Positions 1 through 43,415 of a stretch of 64,000 nt of DNA are shown here, piece after piece. Source of the DNA: Cyrtodaria siliqua (taxonomy: Eukaryota; Mollusca; Bivalvia; Adapedonta; Hiatellidae); the NCBI GenBank assembly GCA_037043455.1, contig JAWPHD010001329.1, positions 186,001 through 250,000 of the forward strand. The letters are read 5' to 3'. The stretch's first letter is position 1; every line of letters begins with the position of its first letter. Made by a program: the position numbers and the translations under genes. The notes beneath the pieces are model-generated. The model was not told where the DNA came from and did no database searches. It worked only from the letters and a program-made list of their open reading frames with translations.

Positions 1-236
1 TGATTTAAAGAGTTGTGACCCCTTCAAGGTTTTATTACACTAACTTTGTCCAGACTAGTTCTCCTGAACCTCTGGCTGGATTTCAACGAAACTTGGCGGG
101 GATGATCAGAACGCCTAGTTGCGTATTTCATCGCCATGTTCCGGTTGAATTATTTTTGAAAGAGTTCTTGACACTTATACATAAACTTTATCTTGAACCA
201 GTAGAGCGTCCACAGGCCATCTTGGGCCTCTTGTTA
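1..236 (+). mobile_element. Helentron-like repeat, family C, 3' part
   Basis: The body carries ACTAGTTCTCCTGAACC and GTTCCGGTTGAATTATTTTT, and a related copy recurs at 63860-64000. It ends with CAGTAGAGCGTCCACAGGCC, then CTTGGGCCTCTTGTT. The AGGCC...GGGCCT hairpin followed by CTCTTG is the same 3' end carried by family B elements here. Confidence 0.6.
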
Positions 237-348
237 CAGAATTATGGTCCTTTGTTTCACTTAGAATTCTGATATTGTATAATGAACTTCATATGGTTTT
301 CTCTTCAAAATCGTTTATACATTGTTATTACACTTGGCATACAGTTCG

Positions 349-3300
349 CATGACAATAGTCGTGCCATCAGTTGTTGTGACAATAGTCGTATCATTGGTT
401 GCTGTGACAAGTCATGTCATTGGTTGTTGTGTCAATAGTCCTGTCATTGGGTGTTGTGACAATAGTCATGTCAGTGGTTGTTGTGACAATAGTCATGTCA
501 GTGGTTGTTGTGACAATAGTCCTGTCATTGGTTGTTGTGACAATAGTTGTGTCATTGGTTGTTGTGACTAGTGGTATCATTTGGTGTTGTGACAATAGTT
601 GTGTCATTGGGTGTTGTGACAATAGTCATGTCATTGGTTGTTGTGACAATTGTCATGTGATTGGGTGTTGTGACAATTGTCATGTCATTGGGTGTTGTGA
701 CAATAGTCATGTCATTGGTTGTTGTGACAATTGTCATGTGATTGGGTGTTGTGACAATAGTCATGTCATTGGTTGTTGTGACAATTGTCATGTCATTGGG
801 TGTTGTGACAATAGTCATGTCAGTGGTTGTTGTGACAATAGTCATGTCAGTGGTTGTTGTGACAATAGTCCTGTCATTGGTTGTTGTGACAATAGTCATG
901 TCAGTGGTTGTTGTGACAATAGTCCTGTCATTGGTTGTTGTGACAATAGTTGTGTCATTGGTTGTTGTGACTAGTGGTATCATTTGGTGTTGTGACAATA
1001 GTTGTGTCATTGGGTGTTGTGACAATAGTCATGTCATTGGTTGTTGTGACAATTGTCATGTGATTGGTTGTTGTGAAATAGTCGTGCCTTGGTTGTTGTG
1101 ACAATAGTCGTGTCATTGGTTGTTGTGACTATAGTCGTATCATTGATTGTTGTGACAATAGTCATGTGATTGGTTGTTGTGACAATAGTCGTGCCTTGGT
1201 TGTTGTGACAATAGTTGTGTCATAGGTTGTTGTGACTATAGGCGTGTCATTGGGTGTTGTGACAATAGTTTTGTCATTGGTTGTTGTGTCAATAGTCCTG
1301 TCATTGGGTGTTGTGACAATAGTCATGTCAGTGGTTGTTGTGACAATAATCATGTCAGTGGTTGTTGTGACAATAGTCCTGTCATTGGTTGTTGTGACAA
1401 TAGTTGTGTCATTGGTTGTTGTGACTAGTGGTATCATTTGGTGTTGTGACAATAGTTGTGTCATTGGGTGTTGTGACAAAAGTCATGTCATTGGTTGTTG
1501 TGACAATTGTCATGTGATTGGGTGTTGTGACAATTGTCATGTCATTGGGTGTTGTGACAATAGTCATGTCATTGGTTGTTGTGACAATTGTCATGTGATT
1601 GGGTGTTGTGACAATAGTCATGTCATTGGTTGTTGTGACAATTGTCATGTCATTGGGTGTTGTGACAATAGTCATGTCAGTGGTTGTTGTGACAATAGTC
1701 ATGTCAGTGGTTGTTGTGACAATAGTCCTGTCATTGGTTGTTGTGACAATAGTCATGTCAGTGGTTGTTGTGACAATAGTCCTGTCATTGGTTGTTGTGA
1801 CAATAGTTGTGTCATTGGTTGTTGTGACTAGTGGTATCATTTGGTGTTGTGACAATAGTTGTGTCATTGGGTGTTGTGACAATAGTCATGTCATTGGTTG
1901 TTGTGACAATTGTCATGTGATTGGTTGTTGTGAAATAGTCGTGCCTTGGTTGTTGTGACAATAGTCGTGTCATTGGTTGTTGTGACTATAGTCGTATCAT
2001 TGGTTGTTGTGACAATAGTCATGTGATTGGTTGTTGTGACAATAGTCGTGCCTTGGTTGTTGTGACAATAGTTGTGTCATAGGTTGTTGTGACTATAGGC
2101 GTGTCATTGGGTGTTGTGACAATAGTTTTGTCATAGGTTGTTGTGACAATAGTTTTGTCATCGGTTGTTGTGACAATAGTCATGTCATTGGTTGTTGTGA
2201 CAATAGTCATGTGATTGGTTGTTGTGACAATAGACGTGTCATTGGGTGTTGTGACAATAGTCATGTCATTGGTTGTTGTGAAATAGTCATATCATTGGTG
2301 TTGTGACAATAGTCATATCATTGGTTGTTGTGATAATAGTCATGTGATTGGTTGTTGTGATAATAGTCGTGTCATTGGGTGTTGTGACAATAGTCGTGAC
2401 ATTGGTTGTTGTGACAGTAGTCGTGTCATTGGGTGTTGTGACAATAGTCATGTGATTGGTTGTTGTGACAATAGTCATGTGATTGGTTGTTGTGACAATA
2501 GTCATGTGACTGGTTGTTGTGACAATAGTCATGTCATTGGGTGTTGTGACAATAGTCGTGTCATTGGTTGTTGTGACTATAGTCATATCATTGGTTATTG
2601 TGACAATAGTCATGTGATTGGTTGTTGTGAAATAGTCGTGCCTTGGTTGTTGTGACAATAGTTGTGTCATTGGTTGTTTTGACAATAGTTGTGTCATTGG
2701 TTGTTGTGACAATAGTCGTGTCATTGGGTGTTGTGACAATAGTCGTGTCATTGGTTGTTGTGACAATAGTCATGTGACTGGTTGTTGTGACAATAGTCAT
2801 GTCATTGGGTGTTGTGACAATAGTCGTGTCATTGGTTGTTGTGACTATAGTCGTATCATTGGTTGTTGTGACAATAGTCATATCATTGGTTGTTGTGAAA
2901 TAGTCGTGCCTTGGTTGTTGTGACAATAGTCGTGCCTTGGTTGTTGTGACAAAGTTGTGTCATTGGTTGTTGTGACAATAGTTGTGTCATTGGTTGTTGT
3001 GACAATAGTTGTGTCATTGGGTGTTGTGACAATAGTCGTGTCATTGGTTGTTGTGACAATAGTTGCGTCATCGGTTGTTGTGACAATAGCCATATCATTG
3101 GTTGTTGTGACAATAGTCGTGTCATTGGGTGTTGTGACAATAGTCATGTCATTGGTTGTTGTGACAATAGTCATGTCATTGGTTGTTGTGACAATAGTTG
3201 TGTCATCGGTTGTTGTGACAATAGTCGTATCATTGGGTGTTGTGACAATAGTCATGTCATTGGTTGTTGTGACAATAGTCGTGTCATTGGTTGTTGTGAC

Positions 3301-4062
3301 AATAGTTGCGTCATCGGTTGTTGTGACAATAGTCGTATCATTGGATGTTGTGACGATAGTGGTGTTATTGAGTATTGTGACAATAGTCGTGTCATTGGTT
3401 GTTGTGACAATAGTTGCATCATCGGTTGTTGTGACAATAGTCGTATCATTGGGTATTGTGACAATAGTCGTGTCATTGGTTGTGGTGACAATAGTTGCAT
3501 CATCGGTTGTTGTGACAATAGTCGTATCATTGGGTGTTGTGACAATAGTCATGTCATTGGTTGTTGTGACAATAGTCGTGTTATTGGTTGTTGTGGCAAT
3601 AGTTGTTTCATTGGTTGTTGTGACAATAGTCGTATCATTGGGTGTTGTGACTATAGTCATGTCATTGTTTGTTGTGACTATAGTCATGTCATTGTTTGTT
3701 GTGACTATAGTCGTGTCTTTGGTTGTTGTGAAATAATTGTGTCATTGGTTGTTGTGGCAATAGTTGTTTCATTGGTTGTTGTGATAATAGTCGTGTCATT
3801 GGTTGTTGTGAAATAGTCGTATCATTGGTTGTTGTGACAATAATCGTGTCATTGGTTGTTGTGGCAATAGTTGTTTCATCTGTTGTTGTGACAATAGTCG
3901 TATCTTTGGTTGTTGTGACAATAGTCGTATCATTGGTTGTTGTGACTATAGTCGCATCACTGGTTGTTGTGACAATAGTTGTGTCATGATTTGTTGTGAC
4001 AAAAGTCGTATCATCTGCTGTTGTAATGATCGTGGGTGTTGTGACGATAATCATGTCCGTTG
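349..4062. repeat. 27-bp minisatellite, about 138 copies
   Basis: The tandem unit reads GTTGTTGTGACAATAGTC then GTGTCATTG, with variants (CATGTCAGTG, GTATCATTG, CCTTG). Because 27 is a multiple of three, the + strand reads MSLVVVTIV repeatedly in one frame and CCDNSHVIG in another, and the - strand reads TTNDMTIV. These open frames are artefacts of the array. It lies in the intron upstream of Gs-alpha exon A, with 71 bp of ordinary intron between array and exon. Confidence 0.97.
421..2134. repeat. 857-bp higher-order duplication inside the 27-mer array
   Basis: Bases 421-1277 and 1278-2134 share the same succession of unit variants, offset by 857 bp. I see only a few differences, for example at 1146/2003, 484/1341 and 621/1478. 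It is a recent block duplication of about 32 units, or possibly an assembly duplication. Confidence 0.85.
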
Positions 4063-4133
4063 CCATGTGTTTTTGTAACTTTGCTCTTATGTACGTTTGA
4101 AGACGTCTAATAAGAATTACTCTCTCTTTTCAG

Positions 4134-35563
<31,430 letters not shown>

Positions 35564-36725
35564 TTATTATGTTAAGTGCTCTCTCTTACGACGGAGCGAG
35601 GAACTGTGTGACGAACATGCGGCGTGATGCATTTTGCTTTGTATGAACATCTTTGTATATGTATAATTAAAGGATGTATCATGTGCAGTAATGATACAAT
35701 GTTACAGTGGCACTGACCCTCACCCACCCACTCGCATAAGAATAAAAATGGTGGGCAAAGGGAGGTAACCATTCATGTAACCAGCAGAAGACAGATGGAT
35801 TACCGGTTGTTATGCCAACAAGACAAGATAATAGTTCAGACTTTTCTACAATCATGATATTTGCGCGGGTTTTGTTGGAATATGAGACAAATACCTGCAC
35901 GTTGCATCCATGATAACTTACTTATGGTAGATTGCTTCATTATTTATTATTGAAGGAAAGGTGGAAATTACAGACTGGTTAATTGTATGCGTTTTGATGA
36001 GAGTAAGATGTGTCTAAGTGTCTCATTATAAAGCATATCATAGGGAACCTTGGATATACAGTGGATCCAGTCTGTTTTCAAGTTGTTGACGCCATGGATG
36101 ATGTTCGGGCTACGAAGCAGTGTTTCGTCACACAAAAAATATGAATATTTGTGATAGTTAATTATTTGTATAATGCTTGACTCAATGAAATATTGTGTGA
36201 TTGTAAATTATTATTGTTTGTTGGTGACATACTGTCACCATGTTTTATAACAATTTTAAGTTTATATTTCCATGGTTACCATTTTTGTTGCTATGGAAAT
36301 GATTATCATTGTTGCACATATTTTGCAAGGTTTTAGGTTTGAAACATTTGACAACAAATAACAAAAAATGCCTCAGGAATATAGCAACAATTTCATGTTA
36401 AGCAAAGACATTGCTGCATCAGAGTGGTTTTTGCATAAGATGAGCTTCTCATAGGATTAAAATGCCATATTTAAAAGTTATAGTCTTTTTTTAAAACAAT
36501 AAAAAAGATGTCCACGAAAAGAAACAGTAAGATAATAATTTTTGTAGAAAATATTACGAACATAAGTGCACTTACCTTGTTTATCTTGGTGGATTTTGTT
36601 TTTTTGTTGTAACTTTTTCAAAACTAAACTTTGCCAAGCAAAAATTTGCAAAAAAACTTAAGTGCTTAGTCATTGAGATGAATGCATGTTGTATGATGTT
36701 TGCTTGATGGTAATTTCTCGTTGAT
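35564..36725 (+). other. Probable Gs-alpha 3' untranslated region and flank
   Basis: This is AT-rich unique-looking sequence after the Gs-alpha stop. It holds AATAAA at about 35741 and 36498, and a further one at 37033 beyond this span. No coding signal or recognised transposon is seen. How far the transcript runs is inference. Confidence 0.45.
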
Positions 36726-36747
36726 TCAATATGCTATACATTCATAC

Positions 36748-36912
36748 GCACACGTGACAATACATAGGCAGTCACACACGTGACAATACATAGGCAGTCG
36801 CAAATGTGACAATACATAGGCTGTCACACACGTGATAATACATAGGCAGTCACACACGGGACAATACATAGGCAGTCGCAACAGTTGCACACGTGACAGT
36901 AAATAGGCAAAA
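36748..36912. repeat. 24-bp minisatellite with CACGTG cores
   Basis: The unit is CACACGTGACAATACATAGG then CAGT, about six to seven copies, most with a palindromic CACGTG E-box-like hexamer. It lies 1.2 kb past the Gs-alpha stop. Confidence 0.85.
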
Positions 36913-37456
36913 CCCATTTCAGTTACATTTGTCTTCAACAGATTGTCATACAAGTGCACCAGTTACACTCATGTTACCAGCCCAGAAATCAAATTAAGAT
37001 TAAAAAAAGTATTAAATTCTTATTTTAAAATGAATAAAATTGAAATCAATGTTTCAGTTATAAGTACAAAGTTTATCATCTTTTATTAATGATGTGTTAC
37101 ATAACTAAACATTTGTTTGCATGCCGTCCCTTTTCTGCTGTTATCTTCAGCTTCTTTTCTTCTGCAACGGGGACAAGTTGTAATTAATAGGAGAAATTAG
37201 ATTTCTGCTTAATCGACACTATGTGAAACTTTCCACTAGAGTTAATTAATTCTTAATCCAGAATCTGGTCATGGCAGCAACATCTGATTTTTAAAGGAAT
37301 TAATTTTTAAATTATGAAACAAAGATACTGATAACACCACTTGAAGACAAAGAACATGCCTTGATTTTTTTATAATTAAATAATGAAGTTGTATGTTCAT
37401 TCTGTACAAAGTATAGAAGTATGATAACGTCCCACTTTTTCTGATATAGAGAATTC

Positions 37457-37975
37457 TTAAAGGGACACTGTCCGTAACTTTTAGCTTATAAAACACACAC
37501 TAATTATGTTCGCAAATATTACACACTAAACATTATTGAATATTTACTAATTAAAAGCAAGATTGTTTAACGGAATTCAATCGCGGTACAAAAAAAAGTA
37601 AATCCGCTTTGTGCGTTTGAACTCGCAGTCCAAACTAAAATTAGACTCGCCGTAACAATAGTGTGCGTGAGCGTAAAGTGGTCGACAACGCTCCCATCTG
37701 AGCTAAGCGGGCTATACATATTTCGCAATACATACTGTGGTGAAAACCTAATGCGCTAATGGAAGTCACGTGATCGCAGAAAAGGTAAATATTGTGGGTC
37801 CCACTTTATTTACATATAATAATGAAAACTTTTTTTTTTCAAACTCACGAATGTATTCCTACATACTTCTTAGGGTCTATCCTCATGTTTTCATGTATAC
37901 ATTTCACTGAATAAAAGTCAGCCAGTTATTTGGTTATGCTCAATATCTGCTTACTTACGGACAGTGTCCCTTTAA
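37457..37975. mobile_element. TTAA-flanked inverted-repeat element 1
   Basis: Terminal inverted repeats AAAGGGACACTGTCCGTAA and TTACGGACAGTGTCCCTTT are perfect, bordered by TTAA on both sides as in piggyBac-type insertions. A second copy is at 53980-54446. On the minus strand it contains TTAGCTCAGATGGGAGCG (tRNA box A-like, about 37690-37707) and GCGAGTTCAAACGC (box B-like, about 37613-37626). It has no transposase frame. Confidence 0.82.
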
Positions 37976-38015
37976 AATCATTAACGCTTTTTTTTTTTTT
38001 TTAATTTCTGTCACC

Positions 38016-39321
38016 TAGGCCACAAAAAATTAATTACCTGGTTCTCAGGCCACTTTTTCTGAGAAGAGATGCGGGCGGGCGCATTTTTTTTTACAATTTT
38101 ACAGTGGTCAACAGACGTGCGGGCGATTTTTTTTTTTATCCAAACTTTTAATTCCAATACATGTATTGATGCAAAATATCTCGAAATACATGTGCAATAA
38201 CCAGTTGGACCAGCTCATCTTTATTGTCGATCATTACCTTATCATTTCTTCCCGACTTATGCTTCTTTCAATCACAATAAGTCCGTTTATTTTTATTAGA
38301 TCACGCATGAACTATTGCATGTTGTTGTGAGACTTTGTCGATTAGACGCTTGAATAAATTGCCTGTTCTGTAGCACCTACTAGTTCCAAGCGTGTCAAGC
38401 GTCTGACTCCTAGATTGGTACCCGTACGACTGCAACACTCACAAGCTAGCGAGCAGAGCGGCAGATAGTCGGCCGCGCACCAGTCTACCCACAAGGGGAT
38501 TCCCCTGAGGTAATTGCATGTAAAAACCGGAACGAACTTGGATGCGGAACTTTTTTTTCGAAAATTTCGGTAGCGCATTTCCAACTTTTAGCTCTACTGA
38601 TCAGAGATCAGCAGAGCTTATGCCGTGGTGCGTCGTCCGTCTGTCCGTCTGTCTGTCTGTCCGTCTGTCTGTCCGTAAACTTTTATTTGTAGCGACAACT
38701 CCTCTGAAACTACTGAATGGATATTCATGAAACTTTACAGAAATGTTGCCCATAAAGTCTAGTTGATCCTAGCAAAAATTCATGTTGATGTGAAATCCAA
38801 GATGGCCGCCAAAGCTAAAAATAGATTTAAAATAAGTAAGTTTGTAGCGACTACTTCTTCAAAACTATAAGAGATATTGATATGGGACTTTTTCTAAAAT
38901 GATCAGTATGACATGATGTTGGTCCTTGTTGAAAATCGTTTTGATTTGACGTTAAACATGGCTGCCAGCGGCCATCTTTGTTTACATAGAGTTATATAAT
39001 GAAAACTTGTAGCGACTACTCCTCTGAAACTACTTGACGGATTTTCATGAAACTTCACAGGAATGTTGCTCTTAATGTCTAATTGATCCTAGCAAAATTT
39101 CAGGTCAGCCGGAAATTCAAGATGGCCGCCACGGTTAAAAATAGATTTTCCAAAAACAAGTCTGTAGCGACTACTTCCTGAAATCAAATTCAATCAGTAG
39201 AGCTTCAAGGTCATTGAACTCTTGTTATTTTATTACTTTTGAGATAAAATCGGCAATGCGGCACCAAAAATAGACATGTGGGCGGGCCTGAGAACCAGGT
39301 AATTAATTTTTTATGGCCCTA
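38016..39321. mobile_element. DNA element with 30-bp inverted repeats, hosting a Helentron-like copy
   Basis: Inverted ends: TAGGCCACAAAAAATTAATT then ACCTGGTTCTCAGGCC on the left, and on the right GGCCTGAGAACCAGGTAATT then AATTTTTTATGGCCCTA. The interior also has GCGGGCG and poly-T tracts. The family A element at 38590-39226 is nested within it. Confidence 0.7.
38590..39226 (+). mobile_element. Helentron-like element, family A, nested
   Basis: It has a complete 5' hairpin AGCTCTACTGATCAGAGATC then AGCAGAGCT, a long TCTG/TCCG tract, two internal units and the 3' end CAGTAGAGCTTCAAGG then TCATTGAACTCTTG. Confidence 0.8.
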
Positions 39322-42060
39322 TTTGGTGTTTCGTTTAATCTCTCCTACTTTACAACCAACTTTTAATATAAAAAAAAAGTCAACATTTTATTGAAATCTA
39401 AACTTTATTTTACATGCAGACTTCATTCACTAAATTATAGTGGTATAATATGATAGTAGAAGTTGTAAGAATTTCTCACATAAATTTGCAGACACTTTTA
39501 GACATATCTTCATAGTAGTTTGGGGAACATGTTTGACTTTCAGTATATTACATAAAGATTTAATATTTATGCTTAAAGATAGTTTTATGAAACGGCGTGT
39601 CTGCTATGTAGAAACCCGGGGTAAAAAGTCTTGCTTTAAATGTTCGAAAGTGTGTTAGTATAAAGTAGGTACATATATAAAATTTTATTTATTCATTAGA
39701 TTAAAACTATAGTACCAGCTAGTATGTATAATGTATTCAGATCTAGTTTATAACCTGTAGGCAATTTCTCTTCATGGACAATACTGTTCATATCACTTAA
39801 AGGTTGAACAAACTGTTGGTCAGGATTAACTGAACAGTTGTTTTGTGATAGACTGACTGAACAGTATTTATTTCTAAGAAATACTTGTAGGAAGTAAAAA
39901 AAAAAATGAATATTTTATTTTCCAATTTTGTAAGGCATTTTAAAAATCATGTTTAATATTTATGCAACATTTTTAATCATTCAATGTTTCCCTCACCAAC
40001 TTTAGAAGAGGAGACAAATATATATTTAGTAGACTATTGTTGGATATTATACATTTAAAAACATGTTAACTGGTTCAATTCAATATATAAACTAACGGCA
40101 CTCATTAAATTCCTTTGAAAATAAAAAGAATACGAACAGAAATGTTCTCTAAAAATATTCATTAATATGTAAAGAAATATAAAGACTGCTGCCGAAATAT
40201 TTAAAATCAACATCATTTTTATCAACAAGGATATAAGCATTGATGGGAAAATAAAGTCCCACGTTCATTTTCTGTTCCGGCGAGTTTCCTGTTTTTGAAG
40301 ACACAAACCCATGGGAAGACATCAGTCCTGTTTCTGTGGAATGATTATCATTATAGTGCTGTATTAGACTTGATTGTAAGATTATAATACTTTGTAAAAA
40401 ATCTCATTTCCGAACAACTAAATTGTGACTGAGTAGAATAAGTGAAATCTGTAAAGTCCATCTCATGGGGGTAACAGATAGTAAAGCCTGGTACAACACG
40501 GGCTGCTGTTGTTGTTGTTATTGTTGTTGTTGTTGTTGAGACAACTGTATATTAATCATCATCATTGACTCATTCGAACTCGGCGTCATGGTAACATTTA
40601 AAGATTTTGGGAGCACTTGTACAGAATGCATTTATGGTAAAAATGAAAGTTTGTTTCTTAGATGTATTTTTGAGTTCTCATTTTTAAATATTCATGTATT
40701 TGATCCATCTAAGATTGAAATTACACATCTTTTTGTTTGCGTTGGAACTGTTTAGTGCGACTATTTTAGATGACAATTCATTTATTACTAGAAACTCATT
40801 TTAGAAATGAGGATACTAGATCCAAGTAGAAAGACATATAAATTAAATATATTTTCCTCTATCTATACAATATCGTATTTTATGAGACGTGAATAATTTA
40901 ATGACTCATTGTAATCAAGAATTTGACCCAACTAATATAAAACTGACCATAAATAATGTAAACATTCAAAGGCATGTAGTAGTAGGCATCTGAAAGTTTA
41001 ATAATGCTGGTCTTTAAATTATAACAGGCATCAATGTTTAATTTGCTACTGAAAACTTGTCTTCAGTTGCTAAGTACTAATCATAATGTTTGTACTTTCA
41101 TCATCGCGTGCCAACTGGAGTTGGTATTTCAAAATAACATAGTGCCAAGGGAACTTCCCTTTGATTAAGATGGAATACATGTCAGATAAGTTGTCAATCT
41201 AATTAAGAGCTGTACAGCTGAAGTCCATATGCAGAGGTAAAGAGAATGTTTGAAACTAATATAAAACTTTTTGTATTCAGTCTTGCTTAATATTTGGTTG
41301 TGACATTTTGTTTTTTAAAATGTACAGGTTTTCTATTCTTCTGTTTGTGAATCTTTTTTTGTTATCTATTAAATTTGAAATGGGAAACAATTTCAGTTCA
41401 TAATTTTCTCAAAGTAGTGTGTTTGTTTTTTTCAGATTCATAGCCAAACATCAGAATATCATGTACTCTAAAAACCATGTACTCTAAAAACGTAATACAG
41501 AACATAATTACAGGACATACATGGTAGGATGGAAACAAAAGCAAATGTTTGTAGAGTTCATCTCATGTATGTTTATATGGTTTTGCCTTAACTATTAATT
41601 CCTCAAGTAATTAACAAGATGAGGCTTATAATTACAGATAGTAAAGATATATCACGGCAATTATTGAGGTCTGTTTTATACATATTCATCCATCAAACTG
41701 AAAGCATCTGAAAGCCTTATAGTGGTCTTGATGTATTCACCCTACAAAGGTGATTTTTTTTCTCTAAAACTTGCAATGTTACAATAGTGTTGAGAAAACA
41801 TGAACAAATCATTACATATTAATGTTTTGTCTTTGATTTAAAGTAAAAATTAAATCAGTCTTTCTTATGTTGTTTTGCTAAAATAGTTCATACAACGAGC
41901 ATTAAGTAAGAACAAGATATGATTTATTCTAATATCTGGAAACCAGTTAGGTTCTTTTTTTGGTTTTAAAGAAATAAATTGGGGAAGGGCCATAACTAAT
42001 ATTGTTAGAACTTGTGGCCCAACCCGTTTGCATAATATGGCAATAAAATATGTTTAAATC
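39322..42060. other. AT-rich intergenic sequence
   Basis: No gene or clear transposon is seen. There is a GTT microsatellite at about 40507-40538. Everything else is low-complexity AT-rich DNA. Confidence 0.5.
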
Positions 42061-42960
42061 AAAGAAATAGATTTATTAAAGAACCTTTTTCATGTTGCCA
42101 ATTACGGAAGTTTTCCAGTCGAATTCGTTTGGACCCCGTGTGGTTAGGGTACAGTCGTATTCGTTTACTATCGGACCCCGTGTGGTTGGGGTACAGTCGT
42201 ATTCGTTTACTATTGGACCCCGTGTGGTTGGGGTACAGTTGTATTCGTTTACTATTGGACCCCGTGTGGTTGGGGTACAGTCGTATTCGTTTACTATTGG
42301 ACCCCGTGTGGTTATGGTACAGTCGTATTCATTTACTATTGGACCCCGTGTGGTTAGGGTACAGTTGTATTCGTTTACTATTGGACCCGTGTGGTTGCTG
42401 GGGTAGAATGCAACCACTGCAATCTCACAAACACACTTTCACATGCAGAGGGATAGGACCCCCTATTCATATTCATTTTGTCATTTTTCTATCATGCTCA
42501 TTCAAGGTCTTTATCATGACACCACGTATGCAAACCGTGGAAACGTGACTCCATCGTAAATGGAGTGTTTACTATAGAATTTGCAGCAGTTCTGCAGGTA
42601 AAAGGCCAATTCTCCATATTTTATCTTGATGTAAATGGAGGATGAGTCTAGCACGCTCATTCCTGTTAGGCACCCTATAACCTTTCATGTGTTGGTGCGC
42701 CTTAAAACCCAATTCAATTCAATTACTATTGGAATTCTTCTAAATATTTCTGTTGTTCAACTGAAGCACATTGTGTATGTCCAAATAATCGTAAAAAAAA
42801 CAACAAAATCTGCAGAAAACCTTAATGGAATGAAAGGCAGCCTTTTATTGGAGAGATGTTTTGATCTTAAATACAAATTACAGAAGAAGAATATAACATG
42901 TGTCTTCACAGAATACTCATAAAGTGCAGTTATATTGAGTATTTAATATTAAAATCACTT
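42060..42960 (+). repeat. SINE-like or composite dispersed repeat containing a 42-bp array
   Basis: 42400-42725 (TAAATGGAGTGTTTACTATA, GAATTTGCAGCAG, TGTTGGTGCGCCTTAAAACC, then AATTCAATTCAATT) recurs at 59630-60030. The flanks (CAGAATACTCATAAA, ATTGAGTATTTAATATT) recur at 58425-58490. The pentamer tail suggests a LINE-mobilised element. Orientation is inferred from the tail. Confidence 0.55.
42125..42400. repeat. 42-bp minisatellite, about 6.5 copies
   Basis: The unit is GTTTACTATTGGACCCCGTG, TGGTTGGGGTACAGTCGTAT, TC. A 14-codon period gives open frames on both strands (minus VNEYDCTPTTRGPI). A lone related unit (ATTCATTTACTATCGGAATT) is at 58235-58265, so the array grew from a dispersed repeat. 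Confidence 0.92.
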
Positions 42961-43082
42961 AGATATATGTAGACCCTGTTTAACTTTTACTGAAATAGAG
43001 TTTCAAAATAATGAGTGAAAAGATTGCCATATGTCCCTTTAAGGTTGACTAAGATGCCTTAATATAGTCCCTATCTCACCAT

Positions 43083-43415
43083 CAGCAGACACATTTTTAC
43101 AACAGATGTACATCATTTCTAAACCATATATATTATATATTATAAACTTACATATTTTGAGAATTCTAACTATAGACACAATATAAATGGCTTAACCCAA
43201 CCCGGGCAATCCCCAAAACTGGAGCGTCGAATTAAGGGGTACCAACTCATACCTAATCCATTTTATGCATATTCAATCATGGGTATTATAAGAACCCGCG
43301 AATAAACCTATACTTTTATCTATTACGTGACCTGAACATCTGGTAAAAGTTTTGATAAACAGTTCTGCAGTGTAATTTTGCCGTTATTTGTCGGGTTAGT
43401 TTCTTGAAGGATTAT
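43083..43415. repeat. Dispersed repeat (pairs with 53572-53925)
   Basis: Shared with 53572-53925: AACTGGAGCGTCGAATT, GCAATCATGGGTATT-like and TGACCTGAACA segments, and TTTTGATAAAC. TCCCTTTAAGG just upstream at 43036 resembles an end of a TTAA-type element. Confidence 0.6.

Noticed and set aside
349..4062. Long open frames on both strands reading MSLVVVTIV or TTNDMTIV repeats
   Set aside because: They are exact read-outs of the 27-bp tandem unit in several frames at once, with no start context, splice or domain support.
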